From Streptomyces corallincola (lineage in GTDB: Bacteria > Actinomycetota > Actinomycetes > Streptomycetales > Streptomycetaceae): a DNA stretch of 64,000 bases. Both the position numbers and the translations under genes were made by a program. The stretch spans positions 149,629 to 213,628 of the forward strand of contig NZ_JAHRXF010000006.1 in assembly GCF_019104725.1 (NCBI RefSeq). The letters run 5' to 3'. Below are positions 46,016-55,035 of the stretch, in pieces (the stretch's first letter is position 1; every line of letters begins with the position of its first letter). The notes under the pieces are model-generated. The model worked only from the letters and a program-made list of their open reading frames with translations, had not been told where the DNA came from and searched no databases.

Positions 46016-46083
46016 GACGTGATCCTAGGAGCGCTTTCGGCGGACCCGCAGCATGTGCGCTGGTCAGATGTGGTGGAGTCCTG

Positions 46084-46120
46084 GTGATAACGCGATGTTG
46101 TCGCTCTTTGTGGTCATCAC
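46084..46120. promoter_or_regulatory. Possible SnpR-binding dyad
   Basis: GTGATAAC (46084-46091) and GTCATCAC (46113-46120) form an imperfect inverted repeat (7 of 8) between snpR and snpA, upstream of snpA. It is a candidate LysR site only by position. Confidence 0.35.
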
Positions 46121-46183
46121 AGCCGTGCCGGAGGTCCTCAATACTCACGGACAGCGACTTCCCCCCACACAAAGGAGTCACTG

Positions 46184-46855
46184 ATGCGACTGCGTACCTC
46201 GCGCACCCTGTCCGCCGCGGCGCTCGGCCTGGCCCTCACCGGCCTCGGTGCCGTCCCGGCCGTCGCCGCCCCGGCCTCCGCCGCGCCGACGGCCGCCACC
46301 CAGCACGCCTGGACCGCCTACGACGGCTCCCAGCAGGAGGGCGCCGCCAACCAGGCCTTCTTGAAGGCCGTTCTGAAGTCGGTCGCGGAGAAGCGCGCGG
46401 CCCACCCGGACGCCGCGGCCGCGGTGACCATCACCTACGACCCCTCGGGCGCCCCGAGCTTCCAGTCCCAGATAGCCAACGCGGCCTCGGTCTGGAACTC
46501 CTCCGTCTCCAACGTCAAGCTGTCGGCCGGGGGTTCGGGCTCGGACTTCAGCTACCGCGAGGGCAACGACTCGCGCGGCTCGTACGCGTCCACCGACGGG
46601 CACGGCTCCGGGTTCGTCTTCCTGGACTACGCGCAGAACGAGGAGTACAGCTCCAACCGCGTCGTCGCCCACGAGACCGGCCACGTGCTCGGCCTCCCGG
46701 ACGACTACTCGGGCCCCTGCGGCGAGCTGATGTCCGGCGGCGGCCCCGGCACCTCCTGCACCAACGACCGCCCCAACTCCACCGAGATCTCCGAGGTCAA
46801 CTCCCTCTGGGCGAACGGCATCGCGGGCGCCATGAAGGCCGCGAACATCCGCTGA
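46184..46855 (+). CDS. snpA: Snapalysin, secreted M7 metalloprotease
   Basis: Snapalysin is a small extracellular zinc protease of Streptomyces. The 223-aa precursor has a Sec signal (basic start, hydrophobic core, cleavage near [10 protein letters not shown]), a short propeptide, and the metzincin-like zinc motif [11 protein letters not shown] at residues 163-173 (His163, Glu164, His167, Asp173). ATG 46184 follows AAAGGAGT. The promoter region is shared with divergent snpR. Confidence 0.95.
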   Translation: MRLRTSRTLSAAALGLALTGLGAVPAVAAPASAAPTAATQHAWTAYDGSQQEGAANQAFLKAVLKSVAEKRAAHPDAAAAVTITYDPSGAPSFQSQIANAASVWNSSVSNVKLSAGGSGSDFSYREGNDSRGSYASTDGHGSGFVFLDYAQNEEYSSNRVVAHETGHVLGLPDDYSGPCGELMSGGGPGTSCTNDRPNSTEISEVNSLWANGIAGAMKAANIR

Positions 46856-46881
46856 CACCGGCGGACGTGACCTGACACGGA

Positions 46882-46915
46882 ACGGCGGCGGCACCCCCCA
46901 CGGTGCCGCCGCCGT
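46882..46915. terminator. Terminator between snpA and the convergent hydrolase
   Basis: A 14-bp perfect stem (46882-46895 with 46902-46915) around a CCCCAC loop lies 26 bp after the snpA stop, also 30 bp past the end of the opposing gene. Confidence 0.8.
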
Positions 46916-46945
46916 CCCACGTCCTGCCGCCCGGCCGCCGGACCC

Positions 46946-47632
46946 TCACCCCCGGCCGAGGAACGCCGTGACGATCCGGAGGAACTCCTCCGGCGCCGCC
47001 CGGTGCACCAGATGCCCCACCGGAACCGTCACCAGCCGCGCGTCGGGAATCAGCTCCGCCAGCTCGGCCACCCCTTCCTGCGGCACATGGCTCCCCGGAC
47101 CACCGCCGATCACCAGCGACGTGGCGGTGACACGCGCCAGCCCCTCCCGCCACGCGGCCTCCGGCCGGTCGAGCTGCCCGCGCACGGCGACGACCATGTC
47201 CCAGTCGAAGTCCAACTCCCCCTCGGGGCGCACCAGTACGCCCGCCTCGCGGGGCCTCGGCGCCGGTACGTCCTCCAGCGCCAGCCGCCGTACCCGCCCC
47301 GGCCGCTCCTGCGCGACCAGACACGCGACGAACCCGCCCAGCGAATGCCCCACCAGATCCACCCGCGCGAGCCCCTGCACGTCCAGGAACCCCAGCACGT
47401 CGTCCCGCATGAGTTCGAGCGAGTAGGTTTCCGCCCGGCCGCTGCGCCCGTGCCCCCGCAGATCGAGGGCGTACACCCGCCGGTCACGCGCCAGCGCGGG
47501 CGCGATCCCGTCCCAGTCGGCCCCGGACTCCCCGAGCGCGTGCAACAGAACGAGCGGCACGCCCCCGTCCGCCCCCTAGATCCGACAGGCGAGCGACACC
47601 CCTCCAACTCCCGGCTTCAGGTCATCGTTCAC
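46946..47632 (-). pseudogene. Alpha/beta hydrolase interrupted by an in-frame amber codon
   Basis: From GTG 47632 the frame reads VNDDLKPGVGGVSLACRI, then TAG (47576-47578), then GADGGVPLVLLHALGESG and a complete hydrolase: nucleophile elbow VGHSLGGFVACLV, DLRGHGRSG, and catalytic His in PVGHLVHRAAPEE. The part before the stop is exactly the missing first strand of the fold, so one point mutation seems to have split the gene. A GTG at 47560 could restart translation to give a 204-aa product lacking strand 1. A true pseudogene, a restart, or readthrough cannot be told apart here. Confidence 0.75.
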
Positions 47633-47675
47633 CCCGGCAGCGTACGACCACGGCACCGCCCCGCGGGCGGCCCCC

Positions 47676-48038
47676 TCACACCCCGGACCGAGCGTTTCGG
47701 ACCTGCCGGAAATCGACGTACGCCAACCCGACCACCAGCAACGGCGTCACGGACCACAACAGCCCCGTCCGTACCACCCCCCGCGTCAGCCAGGCGATCA
47801 GCAGCACCACGACCGCGCCCCCGAGAAACCCCGCGAACTGCCGGTACGAAGCGAAGGAGCCGTACGCGCCGCCCGTCGGACCGTCCTCGTCCAGCACCGC
47901 CCCCACCGGCCGCGCCATCCCACGCCGTCGAGCATCCCGCCACGCGAACACCCACCGCCCGACGGCATACAGCACGACCAGCCCGGCAAGCGCGAGAGCC
48001 TCCACGAGCGTGCGGGGCGATTCCGGGGCTGCGGTCAT
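47676..48038 (-). CDS. Small membrane protein of unknown function
   Basis: This 120-aa protein has three hydrophobic segments (about 13-31, 70-86 and 92-108), the first followed by a basic stretch (RDARRRGMARP) and a loop GAYGSFASYRQF. It resembles unnamed Streptomyces membrane proteins; function unknown. Confidence 0.65.
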   Translation of the reverse strand: MTAAPESPRTLVEALALAGLVVLYAVGRWVFAWRDARRRGMARPVGAVLDEDGPTGGAYGSFASYRQFAGFLGGAVVVLLIAWLTRGVVRTGLLWSVTPLLVVGLAYVDFRQVRNARSGV

Positions 48039-48286
48039 GGCGTAGGTGTTCCCCCTTTCGGCGAAACCTACCGATCAAGCGGGCAACCCGGCCGGAGGGC
48101 CCACACAGCCGACCCGCTCGCCCCGCCACCGACGCCCCTCACCTCCGTGCGCTCCGGCAGAGCCCACCCGGTACGGCCCCCGGGCGCACCGCGTACGCCC
48201 CCGGTCCCGCCCCGTGCGGCCCGGCCGCCCCGACTCCGGCTCCCCACGCCCCCGGACGTACCCTGTCCCGACGACGAGGAGGGCGC

Positions 48287-49288
48287 ATGAACAACCCCGC
48301 GCACCCCGATGCGCACCCCAGAGCGGCCCCCGGCGCACCCGCCGGGACGCACCCCGCCGCGTCCCCGGGCGCCGTACTCGTGGTGGACGACGACGCGGCG
48401 ATCCGCCGCTCCCTGGAACGCGGCCTGAGACTGGGCGGGTTCGAGGTCCGCACCGCCGCGGACGGCCCCGAGGCGCTCGCCTCCCTCGACCGCGCCCGGA
48501 CCGACGTCCTGGTCCTCGACGTGTCGATGCCCGGCATGAGCGGCATCGAGGTGTGCACCCGGCTCCGCGCCACCGGCTCCGACCTGCCCGTCCTGATGCT
48601 CTCCGCCCTCGACGAGACCGCCGACCGCATCGCGGGCCTCCAGGCGGGCGGCGACGACTACCTCGTCAAACCCTTCGCGCTGCAAGAACTCGTCCTCCGC
48701 CTGCACGCCCTGCTCCGCCGCCGTCCCCCGGCCGCCGACCGGGACCTCCTGCGCGTCGCGGGCCTCACCATCGACCCGGCCGCCCGTACCGCCGCCCGCG
48801 ACGGCAGCCCCCTGGACCTGACCCGGCGCGAGTTCGAACTCCTCGAAGTCCTCGCCCGCAACGCCGGACTCGTACTGACCCGCGACCAACTCCTCGACCG
48901 GGTCTGGGGATACGACTTCGACGTGCGCACCGACACCGTGGACACCTTCGTCAGCTACCTGCGCCGCAAACTGGAGACCGGTGGCCGCCCCCGCCTCGTC
49001 CACACCGTGCGCGGAGTCGGCTTCGTCCTCAGGGAGGCGTCGGCCTCGGGCGAGGCACCCACGGTCCGGGACGCGACCACCCACGGAGGAGCGGCCGTCG
49101 GGGGACGAGCGTCCGCCCCGGCCGAGGCCCCCGCTCCCGGGCAGCCCACCACCCACGCGGAAGCCCCCGTCACCGGGACACCCCGCCTCCCCGGCCAGCC
49201 ATCCCTCCCCGGCCAGCCATCCCTGCCCGGTCAACGACCCCGGCCCGCCCAGCCACCCACCCCCAGGCAAGCACCGGACACCCCGTGA
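48287..49288 (+). CDS. OmpR-family response regulator
   Basis: This DNA-binding response regulator has a receiver domain (acid pocket VVDDD at 33-36, phospho-acceptor Asp78 in VLVLDVSMPG, Lys in YLVKPF) and an OmpR winged-helix (LTRREFELLEVLARNAG, DTFVSYLRRKLE, VRGVGFVLR). An unusual 75-residue Pro/Ala tail contains three copies of an LPGQPS-like unit, encoded by 18-bp tandem repeats near 49190-49235. ATG 48287 follows GAGGAGG. It overlaps the kinase start as GTGA. Confidence 0.9.
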   Translation: MNNPAHPDAHPRAAPGAPAGTHPAASPGAVLVVDDDAAIRRSLERGLRLGGFEVRTAADGPEALASLDRARTDVLVLDVSMPGMSGIEVCTRLRATGSDLPVLMLSALDETADRIAGLQAGGDDYLVKPFALQELVLRLHALLRRRPPAADRDLLRVAGLTIDPAARTAARDGSPLDLTRREFELLEVLARNAGLVLTRDQLLDRVWGYDFDVRTDTVDTFVSYLRRKLETGGRPRLVHTVRGVGFVLREASASGEAPTVRDATTHGGAAVGGRASAPAEAPAPGQPTTHAEAPVTGTPRLPGQPSLPGQPSLPGQRPRPAQPPTPRQAPDTP

Positions 49289-50715
49289 GACTCTCCACCC
49301 GCGTAGGCATAGCCGTCGGCACGACCGCCCCCCTCCTGGTCCTCGCCTCCGGCTGGCTGCTGCTGCACCTCGTCGGCCACGACCTGCACCGCGCCGAGGA
49401 CCAGCACCTGCGGCAGCGGGCCGCCGCCGTCGCCCCCGACGCCCGTCAACTGCTGCGCGCCTCCCGCAACGGGCGGCCCAAAGCCGCCGACCTCAGGGAA
49501 CGCAAGCTGTTCGACGCGGCTCTCGACGTGGGCGTACGCGTCGTCGCCCCCGGCGTGGATTTCACCGGCGGCCCCCAGCCCGGTCCGGCCGTCGCGCTCC
49601 CCGAGCATCCCACCGGCACGGTCGCCGTACACGACGGCAACCGCACCTGGCGCGCTCTCGCCCGCCTGCTCGGCGACGGCTCCGGCACCCTGTGGGTGTT
49701 CGCCCCCGACACCGCCGACCGCGCCCAACTCCAGCTCGTCCGGCGCCGCGTGGTGCTCACCGCACTGCTCGCCGCCCCCGTCTCCGGCCTGCTCGCCTGG
49801 GGACTCGCCGCCGGGGCGAGCGCCCCGCTGCGCCGCCTCACCCGACGCACCGCCGGACTGGACCCCCGTACCAAGGGCAGCGGCACCCGCCCCGACGAGC
49901 GCCGCACCGGCGTCACCGAGGTGGACGAACTCGCCGCCACCCTGCGCACCGTCCTCGCCCGCTACGACGAGCAGGCCGCCCGCACCGCCGAGGCGCTGGA
50001 CACCGCCCGTTCCTTCTCCTCGGCCGCCGCGCACGAACTGCGGACCCCGCTGATGAGCATGGGCACCAACCTCGACATCCTCGCCGCCCACCCCGGCCTG
50101 CCCGACCCCGACCGCGCGGAGGTCGTCACCGACCTGCGCCACGAACACGCCCGTATGCGGGGCCTGTTGGCGATGCTCCGCGACCTCGGACGAGGTGACC
50201 TCGTGGAGGCGGAGGCGCTGCGCGACGTGGACCTCGCGGACCTCGCCGACACCGCCGTCGCCGAAGCCCGCCGCCACGCGCCGGACGCCGTGATCACCCT
50301 CACCGCGCCCCCCGGTCTGACCGTGCACGGCTGGGAACCGGGCCTGCGGCTGCTCCTGGACAACCTCCTCGCCAACGCCCTCGCCCACGGCCGCGACACC
50401 GAGGGCCGCGCCCATATTGAGCTGACCGCGCGCGAGACCGCCGACGGCATCCACCTCACCGTGGACGACACCGGCCCCGGCGTCCCGCCCGCCGACCGTG
50501 CCCGCGTCTTCGACCGCTTCCGGCGGGGCCCCGGAAGCGCGGGTTCCGGCCTCGGTCTCACCCTCGTCGCCCAGCAGGCCGCGCTGCACCGGGGGAGCGT
50601 CAGCGTCGGGGACACCCCGCACGGCACCGGCGCCCGCTTCACCGTACGACTGCCGTCCGGCGGGGGAGACCTGCCCGGACACCGCGACTGGCTCATCGGA
50701 GTCACCCGGACATAA
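49285..50715 (+). CDS. Sensor histidine kinase
   Basis: This 476-aa membrane kinase pairs with the preceding regulator. It has a first membrane helix (about 7-29), an extracytoplasmic sensor of about 125 residues, a second helix (about 150-172), a HAMP-like linker, the H-box with His250 in SSAAAHELRTPLMS, N-box LLLDNLLANALAHG, and G-boxes DDTGPGVPP and GSGLGLTLV. GTG 49285 overlaps the regulator stop. The signal sensed is unknown. Confidence 0.9.
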   Translation: MRLSTRVGIAVGTTAPLLVLASGWLLLHLVGHDLHRAEDQHLRQRAAAVAPDARQLLRASRNGRPKAADLRERKLFDAALDVGVRVVAPGVDFTGGPQPGPAVALPEHPTGTVAVHDGNRTWRALARLLGDGSGTLWVFAPDTADRAQLQLVRRRVVLTALLAAPVSGLLAWGLAAGASAPLRRLTRRTAGLDPRTKGSGTRPDERRTGVTEVDELAATLRTVLARYDEQAARTAEALDTARSFSSAAAHELRTPLMSMGTNLDILAAHPGLPDPDRAEVVTDLRHEHARMRGLLAMLRDLGRGDLVEAEALRDVDLADLADTAVAEARRHAPDAVITLTAPPGLTVHGWEPGLRLLLDNLLANALAHGRDTEGRAHIELTARETADGIHLTVDDTGPGVPPADRARVFDRFRRGPGSAGSGLGLTLVAQQAALHRGSVSVGDTPHGTGARFTVRLPSGGGDLPGHRDWLIGVTRT

Positions 50716-50803
50716 CGGTCACAGAGTTTCCCCAGAGAACGCCCCTAACCTCCCGGTCACGGACGGCCGCACGGCCGCCCGGAACAAGTGAACGGAGAGG
50801 CAG

Positions 50804-51262
50804 ATGTACGTACGACGACGCACGCGCACGCTGCTCGCGGGGCTCGCCGTGACCGCGGTCGTGGCCGGCACCGCGGGAACGGCGTCCGCCGCCGACACCA
50901 CGTCCGGTACGAAACCGGCGGGCGACGGCGCCCACGCGCTGTGCAAGCGGGTCCCGAAGATCGACCGGCGGATCGACCGCGCCCTCAAGCGGCTCGACGC
51001 GGGCACCGCCCGGCGCGGCTCGGTGGACCGCCTGCAGAAGCGCGTGGACAACGCCAAGAAGGCCGGTCACACCGCCGTCGCCACCTACCTCCAGAACCGC
51101 CTGGACTTCCGCACGTCCCTGCGCACCAACCTGAAGCAGCGGCAGAAGGACCTGTCGTCCGTCAAGACATGGTGCTCCGCCAACGACAACGGCGCCAAGG
51201 ACAAGGGTGCCAAGAACAACGGCACGGGGAGCGACGGCGCCGAGAAGAAGGCGGGAAGCTGA
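50804..51262 (+). CDS. Secreted basic protein of unknown function
   Basis: This 152-aa precursor has a Sec signal (RRRTRTLLAGLAVTAVVAG, cleavage near ASAAD), then a Lys/Arg-rich helical domain with two cysteines (LCKRV and KTWCSA) that may form a disulfide, and an Asn/Gly/Lys-rich tail. It follows the two-component genes by 88 bp and overlaps the next gene by one base, so it may be a target or partner of that system. Confidence 0.72.
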   Translation: MYVRRRTRTLLAGLAVTAVVAGTAGTASAADTTSGTKPAGDGAHALCKRVPKIDRRIDRALKRLDAGTARRGSVDRLQKRVDNAKKAGHTAVATYLQNRLDFRTSLRTNLKQRQKDLSSVKTWCSANDNGAKDKGAKNNGTGSDGAEKKAGS

Positions 51263-51495
51263 TGCACGCGGTGCGCCGCGCCGCGCTCGCGACGGCCGCG
51301 CTCACCGCCCTGCTGGCGCTCACCGCGGGCTGCGCCCAGCACGACGCCCCGTCCACCCCGGCCGGGCCGAGCGCAACCCCGTCCGCCCCCTCCGCCGCGC
51401 CCTCGGGCCTCGCGGACATGGAGAAGAAGGTGGACGCGGCGGAGTCCGCCGCCTCGGCGGCCGACCGGGACGCCACCAGCGACGCCGACCGCTGA
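51262..51495 (+). CDS. Small lipoprotein
   Basis: This 77-aa precursor has a signal with lipobox LTAG-C at residue 24, a Ser/Pro/Ala linker and a short acidic helix (ADMEKKVDAAESAASAADRD). ATG 51262 overlaps the stop of the preceding secreted protein (TGATG), so the two are coupled. Confidence 0.68.
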   Translation: MHAVRRAALATAALTALLALTAGCAQHDAPSTPAGPSATPSAPSAAPSGLADMEKKVDAAESAASAADRDATSDADR

Positions 51496-51518
51496 CCGGG
51501 GCCGGTACCCGCGACGCG

Positions 51519-51551
51519 TGCGGGGAGCGCCCACAATGAGCGCTCCCCGCA
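51519..51551 (+). terminator. Terminator after the small lipoprotein
   Basis: TGCGGGGAGCGC (51519-51530) pairs perfectly with GCGCTCCCCGCA (51540-51551) around a nine-base loop, 24 bp past the stop. Confidence 0.75.
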
Positions 51552-51638
51552 AGCCCGTCCACCCCGGCCGCACACGCCGACGGGCGCCGCCACCCGTGAC
51601 GGCGCCCATCGGTGTACGCGGGTTCGGAGGCGTACCGC

Positions 51639-53531
51639 TCAGACGGCGACGGTGCCCGCGCCCCGCCCGCGACGGCGGTACAGCAGGAACCCGCCGACCG
51701 CCGCGCCCGCCGCGACGACACCCGCGCCCGCCGCGACCCGAGCCGCCGGGAAGGAAGCGCCGTCCGCGAGGTGCTGCGCCTTCAGGTCCGCCGCGTAGGG
51801 CGGGTACACGCCGTGCGCGGAGGCGTACGTCGCGGTGTGCGGGGCGTGGCCCGGCAGCGGCTTCACCGACTTCACCGAACCGTCCCGGTTCAGCAGCACC
51901 TGCCGGTCGTTGGGGTGCCGGAAGTCGAACATGCCGTTCAGGCTGCCCGCCCGCCGGTCGAAGGAACCGTCACCGACCCGCGCCGTGCCCCAGTTGCTCT
52001 CGATGAACCGGGTGATGGACGCCTGCTCGGTCGGCGTGTGGTCCACCGCGTTGACCTTGCTGTACGGCGACACGACCAGCAGCGGCTGCCGGGTGCCCGG
52101 ACCGCACCGGTCCGCGTAGCCCCCCGTCGCGGCGGGACCGGACTGGCAGGCGGGGGAGTCCGTGGCCTTGCCGTTGGAACCGGCCGCCGAGTCCTTGGAG
52201 CCGTTCAGCACCTTGGACGTGACGTGGTCGTACCAGCCGTCGGAGTCGTCGTACGCGACCACGACCGCCGTGGACCTCCACTCCGGGGACTGCTGGAGCG
52301 CGTTGATCTCGTCCACCAGGAAGTGCTGCTCGTCCGTCGGGTCCGAGTAGGCGGCGTGGCCGTCCTGGTACTCGGGCGCCTTCAGGAAGCTGACCGCCGG
52401 AAGGCGGCCCGCCTTCAGCGCGGCACCGAAGTCGGAGAGGTCGTAGTTGTGGTTGGCACGGCCCGCGTGCCCGATCTCCGCCACGTTCTTCGGCGCGAGG
52501 TGGTGCGGGTTCGACGTGGACCTGTAGTACTGGAACGGCGAGTGGTGCGGGCTGTAGTCCACCGCCGAGGCACCGCCCACGTTGGTGTGCGCGGTGTCGC
52601 ACTTGGCGTAGTCGCCCTGCTTGCCGTCCCACGGGGTGCTGGGCCGGAACCCGCCCTGGAACCAGCCCCAGCTCACGCCCTTGGCGTTGAGCAGGTCACC
52701 GATGTTGCGGCCCTGGAGCGCGGCCAGCGCGTTGGTGGCCGTGTGGTCCTTGTCCGAGCAGTCGTCGTACGCCGGGTCCGGGTCGTTGACGACCGTGCCG
52801 ACCCCCTGGGCGTCGGGGGAGACCACCGTGTACGGGTCCGGCGTCTTCGTCCGCACCGGGTGCTCCGTGCCGGACGCCGGGTCCATCGACACCACACCGT
52901 GCGTCTGACCCGAGACCAGGTTCAGCGCGCCCGGCGTGGACGGCCCGTAGACCGAGCTGAAGGAGTGGTCGTTCAGCGCGTAGTGCTGGGCGTAGTTCCA
53001 CAGACCGGTGACCGTGTTGCCGTCGTAGTAGTCCATGACCAGCCCCGGCTCGCCGAACAGGCCGCCGCTGCACTTGCTGACCTCGGTGTTCTCGACGTAC
53101 CGGTCGGCCCTGCCGCCGTCCGCCGCGTACTGCTCCGGGCCGTAGGAGTGGTTCTGGTCGCAGGTCATCGCCTGCGAACTCGCCAGCCGCTTCGGCGTGT
53201 ACAGGTTCGGGTTCTTCTTCAGCAGGCCCGCGTTCAGCAGATTGTCCGCCTTCGGGGTGCCCTTGGCGGCCCTGAACGGCGTGCCGTCCGTGTTCGCCGC
53301 CTGCGGGTAGGTGCCGAAGTAGTGGTCGAACGACACGTTCTCGTCGTACAGCACGACCAGATGCTTGATCGGGGTCGCGGTGCGCGGGGCGCCCTGACCG
53401 TGCCCGTGCCCGGAGAGCGCCGACGCGGGCACCGTGCCACCAGCCGCCGCGGCCAGGGCGGCGGCCCCGAGCAGGGTCCCTATCCGTGCGATCCGGCGGC
53501 GCCCGCCGGAGGATGCTGCTGTGCCGATCAT
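51639..53531 (-). CDS. Secreted phosphoesterase (phospholipase C/acid phosphatase family), cell-anchored
   Basis: The 630-aa protein belongs to the bacterial phosphoesterase family of phospholipase C and acid phosphatases. Visible landmarks are HLVVLYDENVSFDHYFGTYPQA (metal site and nucleophile region), NHDF-like ALNDHSFSSVYGPSTPGALNLVSGQT, PTDEQHFLVDEINALQ and VVVAYDDSDGWYDHV. It has an N-terminal signal (Arg-rich, then Ala core) and a C-terminal membrane helix plus FLLYRRRGRG, which would tether it to the cell. ATG 53531 follows GGAAGGCGAG. Confidence 0.87.
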   Translation of the reverse strand: MIGTAASSGGRRRIARIGTLLGAAALAAAAGGTVPASALSGHGHGQGAPRTATPIKHLVVLYDENVSFDHYFGTYPQAANTDGTPFRAAKGTPKADNLLNAGLLKKNPNLYTPKRLASSQAMTCDQNHSYGPEQYAADGGRADRYVENTEVSKCSGGLFGEPGLVMDYYDGNTVTGLWNYAQHYALNDHSFSSVYGPSTPGALNLVSGQTHGVVSMDPASGTEHPVRTKTPDPYTVVSPDAQGVGTVVNDPDPAYDDCSDKDHTATNALAALQGRNIGDLLNAKGVSWGWFQGGFRPSTPWDGKQGDYAKCDTAHTNVGGASAVDYSPHHSPFQYYRSTSNPHHLAPKNVAEIGHAGRANHNYDLSDFGAALKAGRLPAVSFLKAPEYQDGHAAYSDPTDEQHFLVDEINALQQSPEWRSTAVVVAYDDSDGWYDHVTSKVLNGSKDSAAGSNGKATDSPACQSGPAATGGYADRCGPGTRQPLLVVSPYSKVNAVDHTPTEQASITRFIESNWGTARVGDGSFDRRAGSLNGMFDFRHPNDRQVLLNRDGSVKSVKPLPGHAPHTATYASAHGVYPPYAADLKAQHLADGASFPAARVAAGAGVVAAGAAVGGFLLYRRRGRGAGTVAV

Positions 53532-53783
53532 GCTGTCTCGCCTTCCGAGAACACCGGGTTTTCCGTGGCCGTGACGTCCGTCCACGGCGTTCACGCGGCA
53601 TCCTGCGCGAGAGCGACGGCCGCCCGGCGGAGGCACGGTGGCCCCGGGGCGAACGGCAGGTCAGGAGATTCTCATCAGATTTTGGCCAACTCTTGACACC
53701 GTCCCGCCAAAACCGGCCACCCCGCGACGAAGCCCCACGGGCCACCCGTGCCGAAACCCCGCCCCCGCCGATCGTCCCACCAC

Positions 53784-53802
53784 GCCCGTCGCCCGGACGG
53801 GC
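53784..53802 (-). terminator. Hairpin after efeB
   Basis: GCCCGTC (53784-53790) and GACGGGC (53796-53802) pair around five bases immediately past the efeB stop. Confidence 0.55.
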
Positions 53803-53805
53803 ACC

Positions 53806-55035
53806 TCACCCCAGCAGCCCGCGCCCCAGCCAGTCCGACCCGTCCCGCACCCCCGGCAGCGCGAAGAAGTACCCCCCGCCGAACGGACTGATGTAGTCCA
53901 CCAGCGGCTCACCGGCCAGCCGCTTCTGCACGCTCTCGAACTGCCGCTCCAGATCCTGCTGGTAGCAGCAGAACATCAGCCCCATGTCGAGGTTCCCGTT
54001 CGCGTCCACACCCCGGTCGTAGTTGTACGCCCGCCGCAGGATGCGCTGATCGGCTGTGGCCGCCGTACGCGGATTAGACAGCCGGATGTGACTGTCCAGC
54101 GGGATGATGTCGCCCTTCGGGTCCTGCGGATAGTTGGGTACGTCCCGCTCGTGCCGCCCGTCCAGTGGCGCCCCGGTGTCGCGGGCCCGCCCGAACATCC
54201 GCTCCTGCTCCGTGATGGACACCCGGTCCCAGAACTCGACCAGCATCCGGATCAGCCGGACCACCTGGTAGCTGCCGCCCACCGCCCACCCGGGCTCACC
54301 GCTGCCCGCACCCACCCAGACCAGCCGGTCCATCTCCCGCGCGTCCCGCACGTCCGGGTTGGCGATGCCGTCCTTGAACCCCAGGTGGTTGCGCGGCGTA
54401 CCCGACGGCCGGGGCGGGGAGACGAACCCGTCCATCCGCCACCGCACCTGCATCCCGCCCCGCGTGTGCCGGGTGACGTCCCGCAGCGCGTGCAGCACCG
54501 CGTCCGTGTTCTCCGCGCAGAACTGCACACTCAGGTCACCGTGGCACCAGGCGTCGTCCAGATCGTCGTCCGGGAACGACGGCATCGCCTTCAGCCGGTG
54601 CGGCCTGCGCGCCGCCAGCCCGTACCGCCCGTCGAACAGCGAGGCACCCACCCCGACCGTCACGGTCAGCCGGTCCGCCGCGCCGTCCGGGCCCAGCGTC
54701 CCCGAGTCGGCGGGCGGCGCCGTGATACCCAGCTCGTCCGGTGTCCCGCCCGCCGTGAGCAGCCGCGCCCGCTCGGTCACCGTCCGCAGCAGATCGGCCA
54801 GTTCGGCCCGGTTCTCCGCCGTCGTGTCGAACGACACGAATGCCGTGGCCCGCTGCGGGGGCGTCACCACCCCCGCCTGACGCACGCCCTCGAACGCCAC
54901 GGAGGCGTCCCCCGGCCCGCCCGAGGACTGCGCCGCCGACGCGGCCCCCCGCTCGGCGGCGACCAGCCCGCCCCCGGCCACGGCCGCCGCACCCGCCAGA
55001 AAACCACGACGTCCGACCTTGCCGACGCGCTTCAC
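53806..55035 (-). CDS. efeB: Dyp-type peroxidase EfeB (deferrochelatase-like)
   Basis: EfeB is a periplasmic/extracellular haem peroxidase of the Efe iron system. The 409-aa precursor has a twin-arginine signal ([17 protein letters not shown]), the Dyp-peroxidase GXXDG motif in [27 protein letters not shown] and the C-terminal [13 protein letters not shown]. Export through the Tat pathway fits the tat genes at 5-6 kb. GTG 55035 overlaps the efeO stop as GTGA. Confidence 0.92.
   Translation of the reverse strand: MKRVGKVGRRGFLAGAAAVAGGGLVAAERGAASAAQSSGGPGDASVAFEGVRQAGVVTPPQRATAFVSFDTTAENRAELADLLRTVTERARLLTAGGTPDELGITAPPADSGTLGPDGAADRLTVTVGVGASLFDGRYGLAARRPHRLKAMPSFPDDDLDDAWCHGDLSVQFCAENTDAVLHALRDVTRHTRGGMQVRWRMDGFVSPPRPSGTPRNHLGFKDGIANPDVRDAREMDRLVWVGAGSGEPGWAVGGSYQVVRLIRMLVEFWDRVSITEQERMFGRARDTGAPLDGRHERDVPNYPQDPKGDIIPLDSHIRLSNPRTAATADQRILRRAYNYDRGVDANGNLDMGLMFCCYQQDLERQFESVQKRLAGEPLVDYISPFGGGYFFALPGVRDGSDWLGRGLLG

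Noticed and set aside
53650..53700. PHO box upstream of the secreted phosphoesterase
   Set aside because: The sequence on the minus strand has only loose resemblance to the 11-bp GTTCACC-type repeats.
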